The notes beneath the pieces were generated by a model, which was not told the DNA's origin, did not search any database, and worked only from the letters and a program-made list of their open reading frames with translations. 64,000 nucleotides of DNA from Rickettsia sp. MEAM1 (Bemisia tabaci). Lineage in GTDB: Bacteria > Pseudomonadota > Alphaproteobacteria > Rickettsiales > Rickettsiaceae. Location: NCBI RefSeq assembly GCF_002285905.1, contig NZ_CP016305.1:744001-808000 (forward strand), read 5' to 3'. The first letter of the stretch is position 1. Each line of letters begins with the position of its first letter. Shown one piece after another: positions 38,315 to 48,366 of this stretch. The translations under genes were made by a program, and so were the position numbers.

Positions 38315-39535
38315 ATGGCCTTAATAATTCAAAAATTCGGTGGCACTTCCGTTGCAACTATTGACAGAATAAAAAAAATCATCCCTACTATAAAAGCTGA
38401 AATAGCTAAAAATAATCAAGTAATTATAGCAGTTTCTGCTATGGCAGGGGTCACTAATCAACTTGTTACATTATGTAATGAAGTATCAAGTCTTAATAAA
38501 TCATCTCAACTTGCAGAATATGATGTAGCACTTTCTAGCGGTGAGATAGTTACGGCTTCATTGCTTGCACTTGCTCTTCAAGAAGAAAATATAAATGCCA
38601 GATCATTTTTGGCGTGGCAATTACCAATTTTGACTGATGATAATCACAGTAAAGCTTTAGTAGAATCAGTTGATACAAACTTATTGAACGAATGTTTACA
38701 ACAAAATATTATTCCTATAATTGCTGGTTTTCAAGGAATCAATAAACATAATAGATTAGCTACATTAGGTAGAGGCGGCTCTGATACTACCGCTGCTTTA
38801 ATTGCTGCCGCTATGAAAGCAGATAGGTGCGATATTTATACGGATGTAGAGGGTGTATTTGCTGCTGATCCAAGAATTATTCCAAAAGCAAAAAAGATAG
38901 ACGAGATAGACTTTTCAGAAATGTTAGAGTTAGCATTAAGTGGAGCAAAAGTATTACATCCAAGGGCAGCAGAAATAGTAATGCGATATCAAATAGATAT
39001 GCGTATTCTTTCAACTTTTGCACCTGAAGCAGGTTGCACGTTAATCACTTCAAAAGATAAAATTATGGAAAAAAGAATAATTAGCGGCATTACTTCTAAT
39101 AAAAATTTATTATATCTAACTATAGAAAGCTGTTCGTTAAACTTTATTCAAGTTGCGAGTGTTATTGCACAAAATAATAATCATATTGAGTTGATACAAG
39201 AAATAGAGCATAACAAAAGATATAGTTTTATTACTAATTTAACAGATAAAAATAGTTTACATATACTACTTACTAATTTGAAAAATAATAATCAAATAAG
39301 TAATTTTACCTTTGATACTGAAATTGCTACAGTTTCAATTATTGGTCATGGGATTAAAAATGATTTGAAATTGCTTGAAGTGATATTATCAAAATTAGCA
39401 AAAGATAATATCAATGTTCAAATGGTACAAATATCGGAAATTAAGATTATTCTATTAATAAATGATAAACAACTAGAGAAAACAGTTCTCGATTTATATG
39501 ATCTTCTTAAAATATCTGAAACAGAACACTGTTAA
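38315..39535 (+). CDS. lysC: Aspartate kinase
   Basis: A 406-residue aspartokinase, the first step of the aspartate pathway toward diaminopimelate, lysine and threonine. The start [14 protein letters not shown] is the nucleotide-binding site. The catalytic core continues through [17 protein letters not shown] and [14 protein letters not shown], and two ACT regulatory domains fill ~265-406. With dapE (55.7 kb), it fits a retained mDAP route for peptidoglycan. No lesions. Confidence 0.95.
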   Translation: MALIIQKFGGTSVATIDRIKKIIPTIKAEIAKNNQVIIAVSAMAGVTNQLVTLCNEVSSLNKSSQLAEYDVALSSGEIVTASLLALALQEENINARSFLAWQLPILTDDNHSKALVESVDTNLLNECLQQNIIPIIAGFQGINKHNRLATLGRGGSDTTAALIAAAMKADRCDIYTDVEGVFAADPRIIPKAKKIDEIDFSEMLELALSGAKVLHPRAAEIVMRYQIDMRILSTFAPEAGCTLITSKDKIMEKRIISGITSNKNLLYLTIESCSLNFIQVASVIAQNNNHIELIQEIEHNKRYSFITNLTDKNSLHILLTNLKNNNQISNFTFDTEIATVSIIGHGIKNDLKLLEVILSKLAKDNINVQMVQISEIKIILLINDKQLEKTVLDLYDLLKISETEHC

Positions 39536-39680
39536 CACTTAAATACATGTATCTTGGATTAACGCTTATTTAACTTTCCAAATTTTGAAGTATTTTCGGT
39601 ATAATTAATTAAAATATCTTAAAACTTATTACTTATATCGTGAAATATCTTCTATTTGTCATTTATTAGTTATATATTAA

Positions 39681-40242
39681 TGTCCCCCTTCGGGGATCAA
39701 AAATCCCTCGCCTTTAGGCGAAGGGAAGATATAATGAAATTGCTTTAGCAATGAATTTATATCAAGAAATATGAGAAGTTATAGAAAGAATAGTCATAGT
39801 CAGTATGATTTAAAAGTGCATCTTATATGGATACCAAAATATAGGAAGAGAATATTGATAGGCAAAGTATCGGAAAGGACTAGAGATTTACTGAGGCAGA
39901 TTTGTATGGAACATGAAGTACATATAATTTCAGGGAAAATATCATGTGATCACGTACATATGTTTATCTCATATAAGCCGCAAATATCTCTTAGCAAGTT
40001 AGTACAGTATTTAAAAGGCATTAGCTCAAGAATTTTATTGCAAGAATTTACTCATTTACGAAAACAATTTTGGGGCAATCATTTGTGGGCTAGGGGCTAT
40101 ATGGCAGTCAGTTCAGGTAATATAACTGATGAAATGATACAGCACTATATTGATGAACAGGAAGGTGAACCTGTGAATGATGATCGATTTCTAATCGATT
40201 CCACTTTATAACCCCTCAGCTTATAGCTGAGGGTTGTTTAGT
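39681..40242 (+). mobile_element. IS200-like element, complete (562 bp)
   Basis: The same ends as at 12446, preceded by TATATATTAA. Intergenic between lysC and the HTH gene. Confidence 0.95.
39771..40211 (+). CDS. tnpA: IS200-like transposase TnpA
   Basis: A 146-residue Y1/HUH transposase, identical in protein to the copy at 34270, with an intact HVHMF motif. Confidence 0.95.
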   Translation: MRSYRKNSHSQYDLKVHLIWIPKYRKRILIGKVSERTRDLLRQICMEHEVHIISGKISCDHVHMFISYKPQISLSKLVQYLKGISSRILLQEFTHLRKQFWGNHLWARGYMAVSSGNITDEMIQHYIDEQEGEPVNDDRFLIDSTL

Positions 40243-40336
40243 AAATAATCTATACAAACTATAAATTCTTATCATTTAGAAATAAATTGTTATAACTCTT
40301 AAGCCTTTTAGGAGTGAATATTTACGGGAAAAAATA

Positions 40337-40819
40337 ATGAGCGATAAAGAAAATTTAAGAGATAATATAAGTTATCATTTAAAAGAAAAGGTAAAAGAAG
40401 AATTAAAAGAAAGAGGTATTTCAGCATATAAACTTGCTGCAGAAACAAATACCAATGAAACTTTATGGAAAAATTTTATAACAAAGGAACAAACAATATT
40501 ACCTAGCTCAGAAGCAATTGTTCGGTTTGCCGATTATATAGGAGCTGCATTAGATGATGTTATTGGCAGAGATCTTGCTAAAGAAATAGAATTAAAGAAA
40601 TCAAAAGAAATAAATATTAATAAGAAAGAAGTAGAATCAAAGATACCAGCATTGTTAACTCAACTACCAAAAGAAGCTCTGCAATCTGTCATGGAAGTAA
40701 GAGAAAAAGCAGCAGGGTTTGCACATAAATCAGTACAAAAGCCAAATGAGCCAAAAAAATCTTTTGTAGAAAAAGAGCAAGTTAAACGATCTAATAAGCA
40801 AACAGAAAGATCACGTTAA
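40337..40819 (+). CDS. XRE-type helix-turn-helix protein
   Basis: 160 residues. Residues ~15-70 (KEELKERGISAYKLAAETN, TLWKNFITKEQTILPSSEAI, ADYIGAALDDVIGRD) fit a small XRE/Cro-like DNA-binding fold. The rest is charged helix (KEININKKEVESKIPA...) and a Lys/Arg-rich tail, as in Rickettsia-specific HTH proteins. It ends 9 bp before the metallo-hydrolase start, suggesting an operon. The target is unknown. Confidence 0.72.
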   Translation: MSDKENLRDNISYHLKEKVKEELKERGISAYKLAAETNTNETLWKNFITKEQTILPSSEAIVRFADYIGAALDDVIGRDLAKEIELKKSKEININKKEVESKIPALLTQLPKEALQSVMEVREKAAGFAHKSVQKPNEPKKSFVEKEQVKRSNKQTERSR

Positions 40820-40828
40820 AATAAAAAT

Positions 40829-41431
40829 ATGTTTTATAACCTTGATCCTAATATTAAGCCTAAAAATTTGCTTGATATCTTAAAGTGGAAAATGACTTCA
40901 AAAAAGTCAGAATGGCTACCATTATCGGAATCTATCACAGCCGATATTCCTCCAATAACTCATGATGAGAATATAAGGGTAAGCTATGTAGGTCACGTTA
41001 CTTTCTTAATTCAAGTGCAAGGTCTAAATATTTTAACTGATCCGGTTTGGTCGGAGCGAGCAAGCCCTTTTACTTTTGTAGGACCGAAAAGAGTAGTAAA
41101 ACCTGGTATCGATTTTGCTGATTTACCTAAAATCGATTTTATATTAATAAGCCATAATCATTATGATCATCTAGATATTAAAACGATTAACGATTTATGG
41201 CTACGAGATAAGCCTAAAATTATTACTCCTCTTAAGAATGATATAATAATAAAAAAGCATATTAAAGATGCTGAAATTATTACTTTAGGGTGGGGTGAAT
41301 CTTACAAAGATCAAAATATAGAATATTGCTTAGAACCTGCACAACATTGGTCAGCTAGAGGAATATTTGATAAGAACGAAGCGTTATGGGGAACTTTTAT
41401 TATTAAAACCAAGAAAGGGAGTCAATCATAA
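40829..41431 (+). pseudogene. Metallo-beta-lactamase-fold hydrolase, 3' truncated by IS256
   Basis: The first ~196 residues encode an MBL-fold hydrolase of the NAPE-PLD/UlaG-like group: VSYVGHVTFLIQVQGLNILTDP, SERASPFTFVGPKR, and the metal motif SHNHYDHLD. The IS256 type B end at 41419 supplies the last codons (from GSQS) and stop. The family is ~320-340 residues, so the distal metal ligands are lost. The downstream half is not found beyond the element's other end at 42794. Confidence 0.88.
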
Positions 41432-42793
41432 TTTTTGTGTAAATTGTTAAAAATCATTTTCTAATAATTCATATTTAAAATTTCCACATAGTATCTCAAA
41501 TTGATTCAAAGCAAGAGACCATTCTTTAATAGGCATGGTCCACTTTTTTGCAGCATGTTTAAGAGCTAAGTAGACAATTTTTGTGATAGATTTATCATCT
41601 GGGAAAACCCCTTTATTTTTGATAATTTTACGGATTTGTCTATTTACCGATTCTATCGTATTGGTAGTATAGATTACCTTTCTAATCTCTTTAGGGAACG
41701 CAAAGAAAGGTACTATACCACTCCAATTACGTATCCATATATCAGAAATAACTGGGTATTTACTATCCCATTTTTTAGCAAACTCTTCTAATGCTAAATT
41801 AGCCATATTCTCATTATTTGCTGTATAGATTTGTTTTAAGTCAGCTGCTACTTCTTTAAGATTTTTGTAAGAAACGTACTTTAAAGAATTACGTACCATA
41901 TGTACTATACAAAGTTGTACTATGGTATTTGGGAAAACACTGTTTATTGCATCTCTAAAACCTTTAAGACCGTCAACACATGCTACATAAATTTGTTCTA
42001 CACCTCGGTTCTTTAATTCGCTTACAACCTGCATCCAAAACTTTGAACCCTCATTCTTGCTAATCCAAATACCCAAAAGCTCTTTCTTGCCTTCTATATT
42101 TATACCAATAACAAGGTAAACAGCCTTATTTATAACTATATTATTATCTCTTGCTTTTACCATGATGCAATCTAAATATACAATTGGGTATATTCTATCT
42201 AATGCTCGGGCTTGCCATCTTATTACCTCTTCCATAACTCCATCTGTAATAGTCGAGATAAGCTCCTTAGATACTTCTGTATGATACATTTCCTCTAAAT
42301 GGGATTGAATCTCACTCATGGTCATACCTCTTGCATAAAGTGAAATAACGCTATCATCAAATCCAGTGAATCTTCTAACTCCCTTAGGAATTAATTGAGG
42401 CTCAAAACTATTGTCTCTATCTCTTGGAATATCAAGTACTATCTTTTGACCACTGTCATCTATTACTGTCTTTTTGCTCGTACCATTACGACGATTGCTA
42501 TCTTGCTTTGATGCCTTGCTATGCCTCGAATAACCTAATTCATGACTTAGCTCGTCCTCTAGTATTCTCTCTACTAACCTCTTCTTTAATTGCTGAAACA
42601 ATCCATCCTTTCCAAATAACTCTTTAGGATTAGATTGGGATAATATTTCCTCTACTAACTTATTATTTATATCTGCACTTCTAACACCAGCTTCTATTTT
42701 CTTAGCCATATTTTTTACCTTTGTTCTAGTTGTATTTTAACAGTATTTCTTTCTCTGTTGCTTTACAACTTACACAAAATATATGATAGACTC
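41419..42793 (-). mobile_element. IS256-like element type B, complete (1375 bp)
   Basis: Ends GAGTCAATCATAATTTTTG and inverted GAGTCTATCATATATTTTG, followed by the shared GTGTAA. Flanks AAGAAAGG and TGGCGGTA do not form a duplication, and the broken host gene does not resume on the other side. So a rearrangement followed the insertion. Confidence 0.92.
41447..42709 (-). CDS. IS256-family transposase, type B
   Basis: A 420-residue full-length mutator-type transposase. It starts MAKKIEAGVRSADIN, with YLDCIMVKARD, ACVDGLKGF and TIESVNRQIRK as catalytic segments. It resembles the type A protein over most of its length but clearly forms a distinct group. Probably active. Confidence 0.94.
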   Translation of the reverse strand: MAKKIEAGVRSADINNKLVEEILSQSNPKELFGKDGLFQQLKKRLVERILEDELSHELGYSRHSKASKQDSNRRNGTSKKTVIDDSGQKIVLDIPRDRDNSFEPQLIPKGVRRFTGFDDSVISLYARGMTMSEIQSHLEEMYHTEVSKELISTITDGVMEEVIRWQARALDRIYPIVYLDCIMVKARDNNIVINKAVYLVIGINIEGKKELLGIWISKNEGSKFWMQVVSELKNRGVEQIYVACVDGLKGFRDAINSVFPNTIVQLCIVHMVRNSLKYVSYKNLKEVAADLKQIYTANNENMANLALEEFAKKWDSKYPVISDIWIRNWSGIVPFFAFPKEIRKVIYTTNTIESVNRQIRKIIKNKGVFPDDKSITKIVYLALKHAAKKWTMPIKEWSLALNQFEILCGNFKYELLENDF

Positions 42794-42838
42794 TGGCGGT
42801 ATGGGCGAGTACTTAAGCGGTCTTACCTCTTCCCCTGG

Positions 42839-43066
42839 TCATGCGTTCTCCGGTACAGGCGAAAGCGGCACTGGTCTTAGCAACTTATATATAATACGAT
42901 AATCACCGACTCTTAATCTGTACCCGTCATATTCTGCTAGTCTTTTAATATTATTATTTTCTCTATAAGAATCTAGCCTCAACCGTTCTAATTTTTCTAA
43001 TATAGTTTTTCTCTTATTTGTAGAAATTTTTGACAAAAATAAAATTTTATTGCGTTCTTTTTCACT
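42839..43066 (-). pseudogene. RelE/ParE-family toxin remnant
   Basis: The frame from 43066 reads SEKERNKILFLSKIS (no ATG), then KRKTILEKLERLRLD, then the family signature YDGYRLRVGDYRIIYKL. After this it switches to RPVPLSPVPENA-stop, which is GC-richer palindromic sequence, not toxin. Both ends are damaged: start lost, C-terminal strand replaced. An ATG at 43036 gives only a 65-residue product. Confidence 0.82.
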
Positions 43067-43100
43067 TTAAACTTTTACGTTATCTATATATAATAATTCT

Positions 43101-44393
43101 ATGCTATACGAAAAATTTGAACACAACATCAATAATTTAATAGGTGGTTTTGGCTTATCTAAAATAGCTATTGCGGTTTCTGGCGGTAGTGATTCAGTAA
43201 CATTACTTTACCTTGCAAGTATCTGGGCTAAGAAAAATAATATAGAGCTGTTTGTTTTATCGGTTGACCATAATTTAAGAGAGCAATCAAAGCAGGAAAT
43301 TGAGTATATCCAAAATACTGCTAACAGTTTAGGGCTTAAGTTTTATAGCCTTTCTTTCGATCATCAAAATAATTTTTCTAATTTACAGGAGCGAGCAAGA
43401 AAAGGGCGTTATGATTTAATGACTTCATTGTGCCAGAAGCTTCATATATTAGTTTTATTAACCGCTCACCATGAAGATGATTATATAGAAAATTTTTGCC
43501 TTAGATTAGAGCGTAAAAGCGGTGTATTCGGACTTAGCAGCAGCAGCGTAAACTGGCATAATAATACACAAATAATTAGACCTTTGTTTAATATTCCTAA
43601 AAGCGAATTAGTAAATTATTTAGTTACAAATAATATTAAATGGTTTGAAGATCAATCAAATTTATCGACTAAATATAGACGTAATGCAGTTAGGCAGAAA
43701 TTAGCCAAACAAGAAGATTATATTAAAGATGATATAATTACTCAGCAGATTAAAGTTAATGAATTAGTAGAAAATAAGTTTAAACCGGAATTAATATCCG
43801 CAATAGCCGAATCGGTAAAGATATCTGAATATGGCTTTGCTTTTCTTGATTTAATTAAATTTAATAGATTTTCACCAGAAGTACGAGTGCAGCTAATTAA
43901 TTTTTTACTGATAATAATTAGCGGACAACAACGCTCGGCTCGTTTCTATTCGGTAGAGCCTATTTTAAAATTAATTACGCAAAGTTTGGATTTTAAAAAT
44001 ACTTTGCATGGTTGCGTAATTAAGCGTATGCAAAATAAATTATTAATATATCGAGAGTTTGGTAAAAAGCTACCAGAAAGTAAGTTATTATTGGATAAGC
44101 AAGTGGTTTGGGATAATCGTTTTCGTATTACAAAAAACCATGACATAGAAAATTGTGTAGCAACATATTTATCGCTAGAAGATTATAAAATAATCAAGAA
44201 AGAACTAGATCTAGAAGTTTTAAAAAACCTATCTTGTGGAAACCACAATGCGATTTTATTTACCTTACCTATTATTAAAATACTTGAAAAAGTTGTAGCA
44301 ATACCACATATATCATACTATGATAACGACATAAAGAGTTTTAACGTCTCTTTTGCTCCAGATTTTACATCTCGTTTTACACATTTTTACTGA
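43101..44393 (+). CDS. tilS: tRNA(Ile)-lysidine synthase
   Basis: A 430-residue enzyme that makes lysidine at C34 of tRNA-Ile(CAU), essential for AUA decoding. The PP-loop [15 protein letters not shown] is at ~22-37. The later [13 protein letters not shown] and WFEDQSN segments are typical. The C-terminal tRNA-binding domains fill the last 180 residues. Followed 48 bp later by ftsH, an arrangement common in alphaproteobacteria. Confidence 0.95.
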   Translation: MLYEKFEHNINNLIGGFGLSKIAIAVSGGSDSVTLLYLASIWAKKNNIELFVLSVDHNLREQSKQEIEYIQNTANSLGLKFYSLSFDHQNNFSNLQERARKGRYDLMTSLCQKLHILVLLTAHHEDDYIENFCLRLERKSGVFGLSSSSVNWHNNTQIIRPLFNIPKSELVNYLVTNNIKWFEDQSNLSTKYRRNAVRQKLAKQEDYIKDDIITQQIKVNELVENKFKPELISAIAESVKISEYGFAFLDLIKFNRFSPEVRVQLINFLLIIISGQQRSARFYSVEPILKLITQSLDFKNTLHGCVIKRMQNKLLIYREFGKKLPESKLLLDKQVVWDNRFRITKNHDIENCVATYLSLEDYKIIKKELDLEVLKNLSCGNHNAILFTLPIIKILEKVVAIPHISYYDNDIKSFNVSFAPDFTSRFTHFY

Positions 44394-44459
44394 GTCAGTT
44401 TTAAACTAAGTAAGAATGTTTTTGTTTATAATTAATGATTTTTGTTAGGTTTTGTATCA

Positions 44460-46376
44460 ATGAATAATCAAGGTAAAAATATTATAGTTTGGGCAGTAAT
44501 TTTTGTTTTTGTAATACTGCTTTTCAATGTTTTTCAGTCTGATGGGTTACTCAGCAGTAAAAATAATATATCTTTCTCAGAATTTTTAACAAAAGTCGAT
44601 GAAAAAACTGTTAACTCAGTTAAAATTCAAGGGAGAATAATAGAAGGGACTTCAAATGATGGTTCTAGTTTTAGCACTTACGCTCCTGATTATCCTGATT
44701 TAGTAAATCGTCTAAATAATAATGACGTTAATATAGAAGTGGTGCCGCCTGAAACAAGAATGAATACGTTTTTAAGCTTCTTAATTTCTTGGTTTCCGAT
44801 GCTTTTATTAATCGGTGTTTGGGTTTTCTTTATGCGACAAATGCATGGCGGCGGTAAAGCTATGGGGTTTGGTAAATCTAAAGCCAAACTTTTGTCGGAT
44901 AAGGGTCCAAAAATAACTTTCAAAGATGTAGCTGGTATTGACGAAGCAAAAGACGAATTAACCGAAATAGTGGACTTTTTAAGAGATCCAAGCAAGTTCC
45001 AAAAGCTTGGCGGTAAAATACCTAAAGGTTGTTTGCTCATAGGTCCTCCAGGAACAGGTAAGACGCTGCTTGCTAAGGCAATTGCCGGTGAGGCTAACGT
45101 ACCATTTTTTAGTATCTCTGGTTCTGATTTCGTTGAGATGTTTGTAGGCGTTGGTGCTAGCCGTGTGCGTGATATGTTCGAGCAGGGCAAGCGTAACGCT
45201 CCATGCATTATCTTTATTGATGAGATTGATGCGGTAGGTCGCCATAGAGGTATCGGTATGGGCGGCGGCAATGATGAGCGTGAGCAAACACTAAATCAGA
45301 TGCTAGTAGAGATGGACGGATTTGAAGCAAATGAGGGAGTTGTGATTATTGCAGCTACCAACCGCCCCGACGTTCTTGATAACGCTTTATTAAGACCAGG
45401 TAGGTTCGATAGGCAAATTACTGTCTCAAATCCTGATATTGATGGACGAGAAAAAATACTACAAGTGCATTTAAAGAAAGTAAAATACAGCACTAAAATC
45501 GTACCAAGAATTATTGCCAGAGGAACACCAGGATTTTCTGGTGCTGAACTTGCTAATTTAGTTAATGAAGCTGCTCTTATTGCTGCAAGGCGTAATAAAA
45601 AAGAAGTAGAAATGCATGATTTGGAAGAGGCAAAAGATAAGGTCATGATGGGGGTTGAGCGTCGCTCAATGATTATGTCCGATGAGCAGAAAAAACTAAC
45701 AGCATATCATGAGGGAGGTCATGCTTTAGTTGGTTTATATTGTCCCGCTTCTGATCCTATTCATAAAGCTACGATTATTCCACGTGGTAGAGCTCTTGGT
45801 ATGGTTATGAGATTACCGAAAAATGATCGTTTTTCAATGCCACGTGATAAGATGGAAGCAGATATTGCGGTAGCCATGGCTGGTAGAGTAGCTGAAGAAA
45901 TTATATTTGGTAAAGAAAAGGTAACTTCAGGTGCATCATCAGATATAAAGATGGCAACCAGAATGGCAAAGGCAATGGTTACCGATTGGGGGCTTAGCGA
46001 TAAGGTCGGTCCTGTATATCACGGAAGTGCTAGTGAAGATATGTATACTAATAGAAATAGTTCTAGTGATAGATCGGAAAGTACTTCAGAGTTAATAGAT
46101 GAAGAAGTAAAGAAAATTGTTACTACCGGCTATGATTTAGCAAAAGACATTTTAACTAAGCACCTAGATCAACTTCATATACTTGCTAAAGCCTTAATAG
46201 AATATGAAACATTATCAGGTCAGCAAATTAAAAATTTACTTAGCAGCAGACAACTAGATTCCGAAGAGGAAAATAACTTTCCTTTTGGTGCGGCATCATC
46301 TACCATAAAAATAGCCGAAGAAAAAGACCTTAAGAAAGCAAAACCAATTAAAGCTAAAAAGGAAGATAAAAGCTAA
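44460..46376 (+). CDS. ftsH: ATP-dependent zinc metalloprotease FtsH
   Basis: A 638-residue inner-membrane AAA+ protease that degrades misplaced membrane proteins and regulators. The start chosen is [17 protein letters not shown] at 44460 (an upstream TTG adds six unlikely residues). Membrane helices are at ~7-24 and ~103-123. Walker A GPPGTGKT, Walker [12 protein letters not shown], second region of homology [19 protein letters not shown], and zinc site HEGGH with the downstream Asp are all present. Forms a tilS-ftsH-sdhB run with small gaps. No lesions. Confidence 0.97.
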   Translation: MNNQGKNIIVWAVIFVFVILLFNVFQSDGLLSSKNNISFSEFLTKVDEKTVNSVKIQGRIIEGTSNDGSSFSTYAPDYPDLVNRLNNNDVNIEVVPPETRMNTFLSFLISWFPMLLLIGVWVFFMRQMHGGGKAMGFGKSKAKLLSDKGPKITFKDVAGIDEAKDELTEIVDFLRDPSKFQKLGGKIPKGCLLIGPPGTGKTLLAKAIAGEANVPFFSISGSDFVEMFVGVGASRVRDMFEQGKRNAPCIIFIDEIDAVGRHRGIGMGGGNDEREQTLNQMLVEMDGFEANEGVVIIAATNRPDVLDNALLRPGRFDRQITVSNPDIDGREKILQVHLKKVKYSTKIVPRIIARGTPGFSGAELANLVNEAALIAARRNKKEVEMHDLEEAKDKVMMGVERRSMIMSDEQKKLTAYHEGGHALVGLYCPASDPIHKATIIPRGRALGMVMRLPKNDRFSMPRDKMEADIAVAMAGRVAEEIIFGKEKVTSGASSDIKMATRMAKAMVTDWGLSDKVGPVYHGSASEDMYTNRNSSSDRSESTSELIDEEVKKIVTTGYDLAKDILTKHLDQLHILAKALIEYETLSGQQIKNLLSSRQLDSEEENNFPFGAASSTIKIAEEKDLKKAKPIKAKKEDKS

Positions 46377-46401
46377 ATCATAATATTAAAGAGTATATAG
46401 T

Positions 46402-47187
46402 ATGGCAGAGTTAAGGTTACCGCCAAATTCAGTTGTAAAAAAAGGTAAGGAACATAAAGCAAAAGGAGATGTATCTAATCTTAGAAAAATAAAAATTTAT
46501 AGATATGATCCTGACCTTGATGAGAATCCTACTATTGATAGTTTCGAGATAGATTTAAGCAAAACCGGTCCGATGGTTTTGGATGCTTTAATTAAAATCA
46601 AAAACGAAATTGATTCTACTGTAACTTTTAGACGTTCTTGTCGTGAGGGAATTTGTGGTAGTTGTGCAATGAATATTGATGGCACAAATACTTTAGCATG
46701 TATTAAGCCTATAGAAGAAATTTCAGGCGATATTAAAATCTATCCACTTCCTCATATGAAAGTGGTAAAAGATTTAGTGCCAGATATGTCTCATTTTTAC
46801 GCACAATATGAATCTATAGAACCATGGCTTAAAAACGATAGTCCCGCTCCATCCAATGCTGAAAGATTGCAGTCGATTAAAGATCGAGAGAAGCTTGACG
46901 GATTATATGAATGCATATTATGTGCGTGCTGTTCTACTTCTTGCCCTAGCTATTGGTGGAATGGTGATAAATATTTAGGTCCTGCAATTTTACTTCAAGC
47001 ATATAGATGGATTGACGACTCACGAGATGATCATACAGGCGAGCGTCTAGAGGCTTTAGAAGATCCGTTCAAGCTCTATAGATGTCATACAATTATGAAT
47101 TGTACTAAAACCTGTCCGAAAGGTCTAAATCCTGCTAAGGCTATTTCTGAGATAAAAGGTCTAATTGCTGAACGACACGGAGTGTGA
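46402..47187 (+). CDS. sdhB: Succinate dehydrogenase iron-sulfur subunit
   Basis: A 261-residue SdhB of respiratory complex II, passing electrons from FAD to quinone. The [2Fe-2S] site CREGICGSC, the [4Fe-4S]/[3Fe-4S] sites [12 protein letters not shown] and [14 protein letters not shown] are complete. sdhA/C/D are not adjacent; the gene follows ftsH by 25 bp. Length is normal. Confidence 0.97.
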   Translation: MAELRLPPNSVVKKGKEHKAKGDVSNLRKIKIYRYDPDLDENPTIDSFEIDLSKTGPMVLDALIKIKNEIDSTVTFRRSCREGICGSCAMNIDGTNTLACIKPIEEISGDIKIYPLPHMKVVKDLVPDMSHFYAQYESIEPWLKNDSPAPSNAERLQSIKDREKLDGLYECILCACCSTSCPSYWWNGDKYLGPAILLQAYRWIDDSRDDHTGERLEALEDPFKLYRCHTIMNCTKTCPKGLNPAKAISEIKGLIAERHGV

Positions 47188-47199
47188 TTTTCGTTTAGA

Positions 47200-47318
47200 A
47201 CGTCATTGCGAGGAAATTACAAAGTAAAGAAGTATAAAAAATGCTAATTTATAACATTTTTTATTATTTTTTCTGGATTGCCAAGCTCAGACGACTCTCG
47301 ATCCATGCAGGCAAAACT
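47200..47318. repeat. Dispersed palindromic element
   Basis: ACGTCATTGCGAGGAAATT with an inner AAAAAATGCTAATTTATAACATTTTTTA hairpin, the same inner hairpin as in the 38.0 kb element. The right arm is degraded. It follows sdhB. Confidence 0.65.
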
Positions 47319-47320
47319 AA

Positions 47321-47737
47321 TTACTCCCTATTAATCAGCTTTTTAAAGTAATTAATTTTATAAGACCAGAAGTAATTTTCATTACTTTTTAAGACTTTTA
47401 TATCTAGAGCAAAGTCATTCTCATCATAGATGAAAATTTTAATTAACTTGAGATATGATAAAGTACCAAAGATAATAGAGCGGAATAAACCTAAGAAAGA
47501 TTTTAAAAGTTGCTTATCAATTATAAGTATAATTTTATTGCATGGCGATTTGAATAAACTACGAATTAGAGTATAGTAAGCATAGGATTTATAAGGTTTC
47601 TTAGCTAAAATAAATTCTACCATTAAATCTCTATCCAAACCATTTGGATAGACTTCACGCATTAATTCTTCATTTCTAATGATAAAATCTAAATATGGCT
47701 CAATGAGAGTTATTCTTTTTTCTACAATATTGTTCAT
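47321..47737 (-). CDS. Hypothetical protein
   Basis: 138 residues. I do not recognise it. It starts MNNIVEKRITLIEPYLDFII with a clear ribosome binding site (TAGGAG, 8-13 nt before ATG). It contains a mid-region rich in hydrophobics (SFLGLFRSIIFGTLSYLKLIKIFI) that could be one membrane-associated helix, and a basic tail. No signal peptide. Upstream on the same strand lies a strongly structured, gene-free leader. It is convergent with sdhB. It is probably real, given the binding site and leader. Confidence 0.6.
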   Translation of the reverse strand: MNNIVEKRITLIEPYLDFIIRNEELMREVYPNGLDRDLMVEFILAKKPYKSYAYYTLIRSLFKSPCNKIILIIDKQLLKSFLGLFRSIIFGTLSYLKLIKIFIYDENDFALDIKVLKSNENYFWSYKINYFKKLINRE

Positions 47738-47775
47738 AACGGTTTAGTTCTCCTAGCTTAAATTATTCAAGTGTT

Positions 47776-48110
47776 AACCACCACAAAATATTTTATGGTG
47801 GTTGGGGAGTTCGAAAAACCGTCAATAACAGTCTATAATAGCCTTTAGGTTTAAGATTTACACCTTAAACCCTGGACATACGCTATTATCACCCCAACCC
47901 TAATAAAGTTGAGGGCGTATCGTTTATGGTAGATACAACCATATTGGCGTGAGGTTTCGACACCCCAAAGCAGCCTTTAGCTGCCTCAAAAAGATTCTAG
48001 GCAAAACTTTAAATAAGTCAATCTGATTTTGTAAGCTTTGTTAGATAAAATAGCTTATCTCTAATACAAGTGTAACTTACAATAGCCTTGACAGCTATTA
48101 GTACGAATTG
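47776..48110 (-). promoter_or_regulatory. Structured leader or non-coding RNA region
   Basis: No gene is seen here. Three co-axial stems nest: GGTTGGGG 47800-47807 / CCCCAACC 47892-47899; ATAATAGC 47835-47842 / GCTATTAT 47882-47889; GGTTTAAG 47848-47855 / CTTAAACC 47864-47871. A separate hairpin AACCACCA 47776-47783 / TGGTGGTT 47796-47803 overlaps the first stem's strand, so the two are mutually exclusive, the classic layout of a switch. Further out are a GTGAGG/CCTC stem and a GCAGCCTTTAGCTGC hairpin (47977-47991). On the minus strand a TTGACA at ~48147 and AT-rich -10 boxes could start the transcript, which would lead into the gene at 47737. Role inferred only. Confidence 0.5.
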
Positions 48111-48156
48111 TACAATATAGTATAATTTATAATGTATATATAGTATGTCAAATATT

Positions 48157-48268
48157 ATAGTACTGGACAGTTTTAAAAAAGTATTATATTTTATTCAGGT
48201 GTAAGTGACCTTATATGTCATTCCCGCGGAGGCGGGAATGACATATAATAATAACTGTCCGGTACTAT
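48157..48268. repeat. MITE-like element with 16-bp terminal inverted repeats
   Basis: ATAGTACTGGACAGTT (48157-48172) and AACTGTCCGGTACTAT (48253-48268) are inverted repeats with one mismatch. Inside lies a perfect palindrome, ATATGTCATTCCCGCG...CGGGAATGACATAT (48211-48249). It has no coding capacity. It is distinct from all four IS ends in this window. Confidence 0.7.
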
Positions 48269-48366
48269 AGAATAAATCACGGGATGACAGAGGAAAATGA
48301 TCCACGCAAGCAATGCCGTCACGGGGTGACATTGAAGACGTTTGTCGATCCACCCAATAAGGCTAT

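Noticed and set aside
42794-42838. C-terminus of the truncated metallo-hydrolase
   Set aside because: The sequence right of the type B element is GC-richer palindromic DNA and codes nothing similar to the expected MBL-fold tail.
44690-45271. 193-codon frame opposite ftsH
   Set aside because: Antisense shadow of the conserved AAA domain; no ribosome binding site and no family.
47776-48000. tmRNA (ssrA)
   Set aside because: GGTTTCGACACCCC on the plus strand and AACCACCA with TTCGAAC on the minus strand recall tmRNA parts, but they are on opposite strands, no acceptor pairing fits and no tag reading frame was found.
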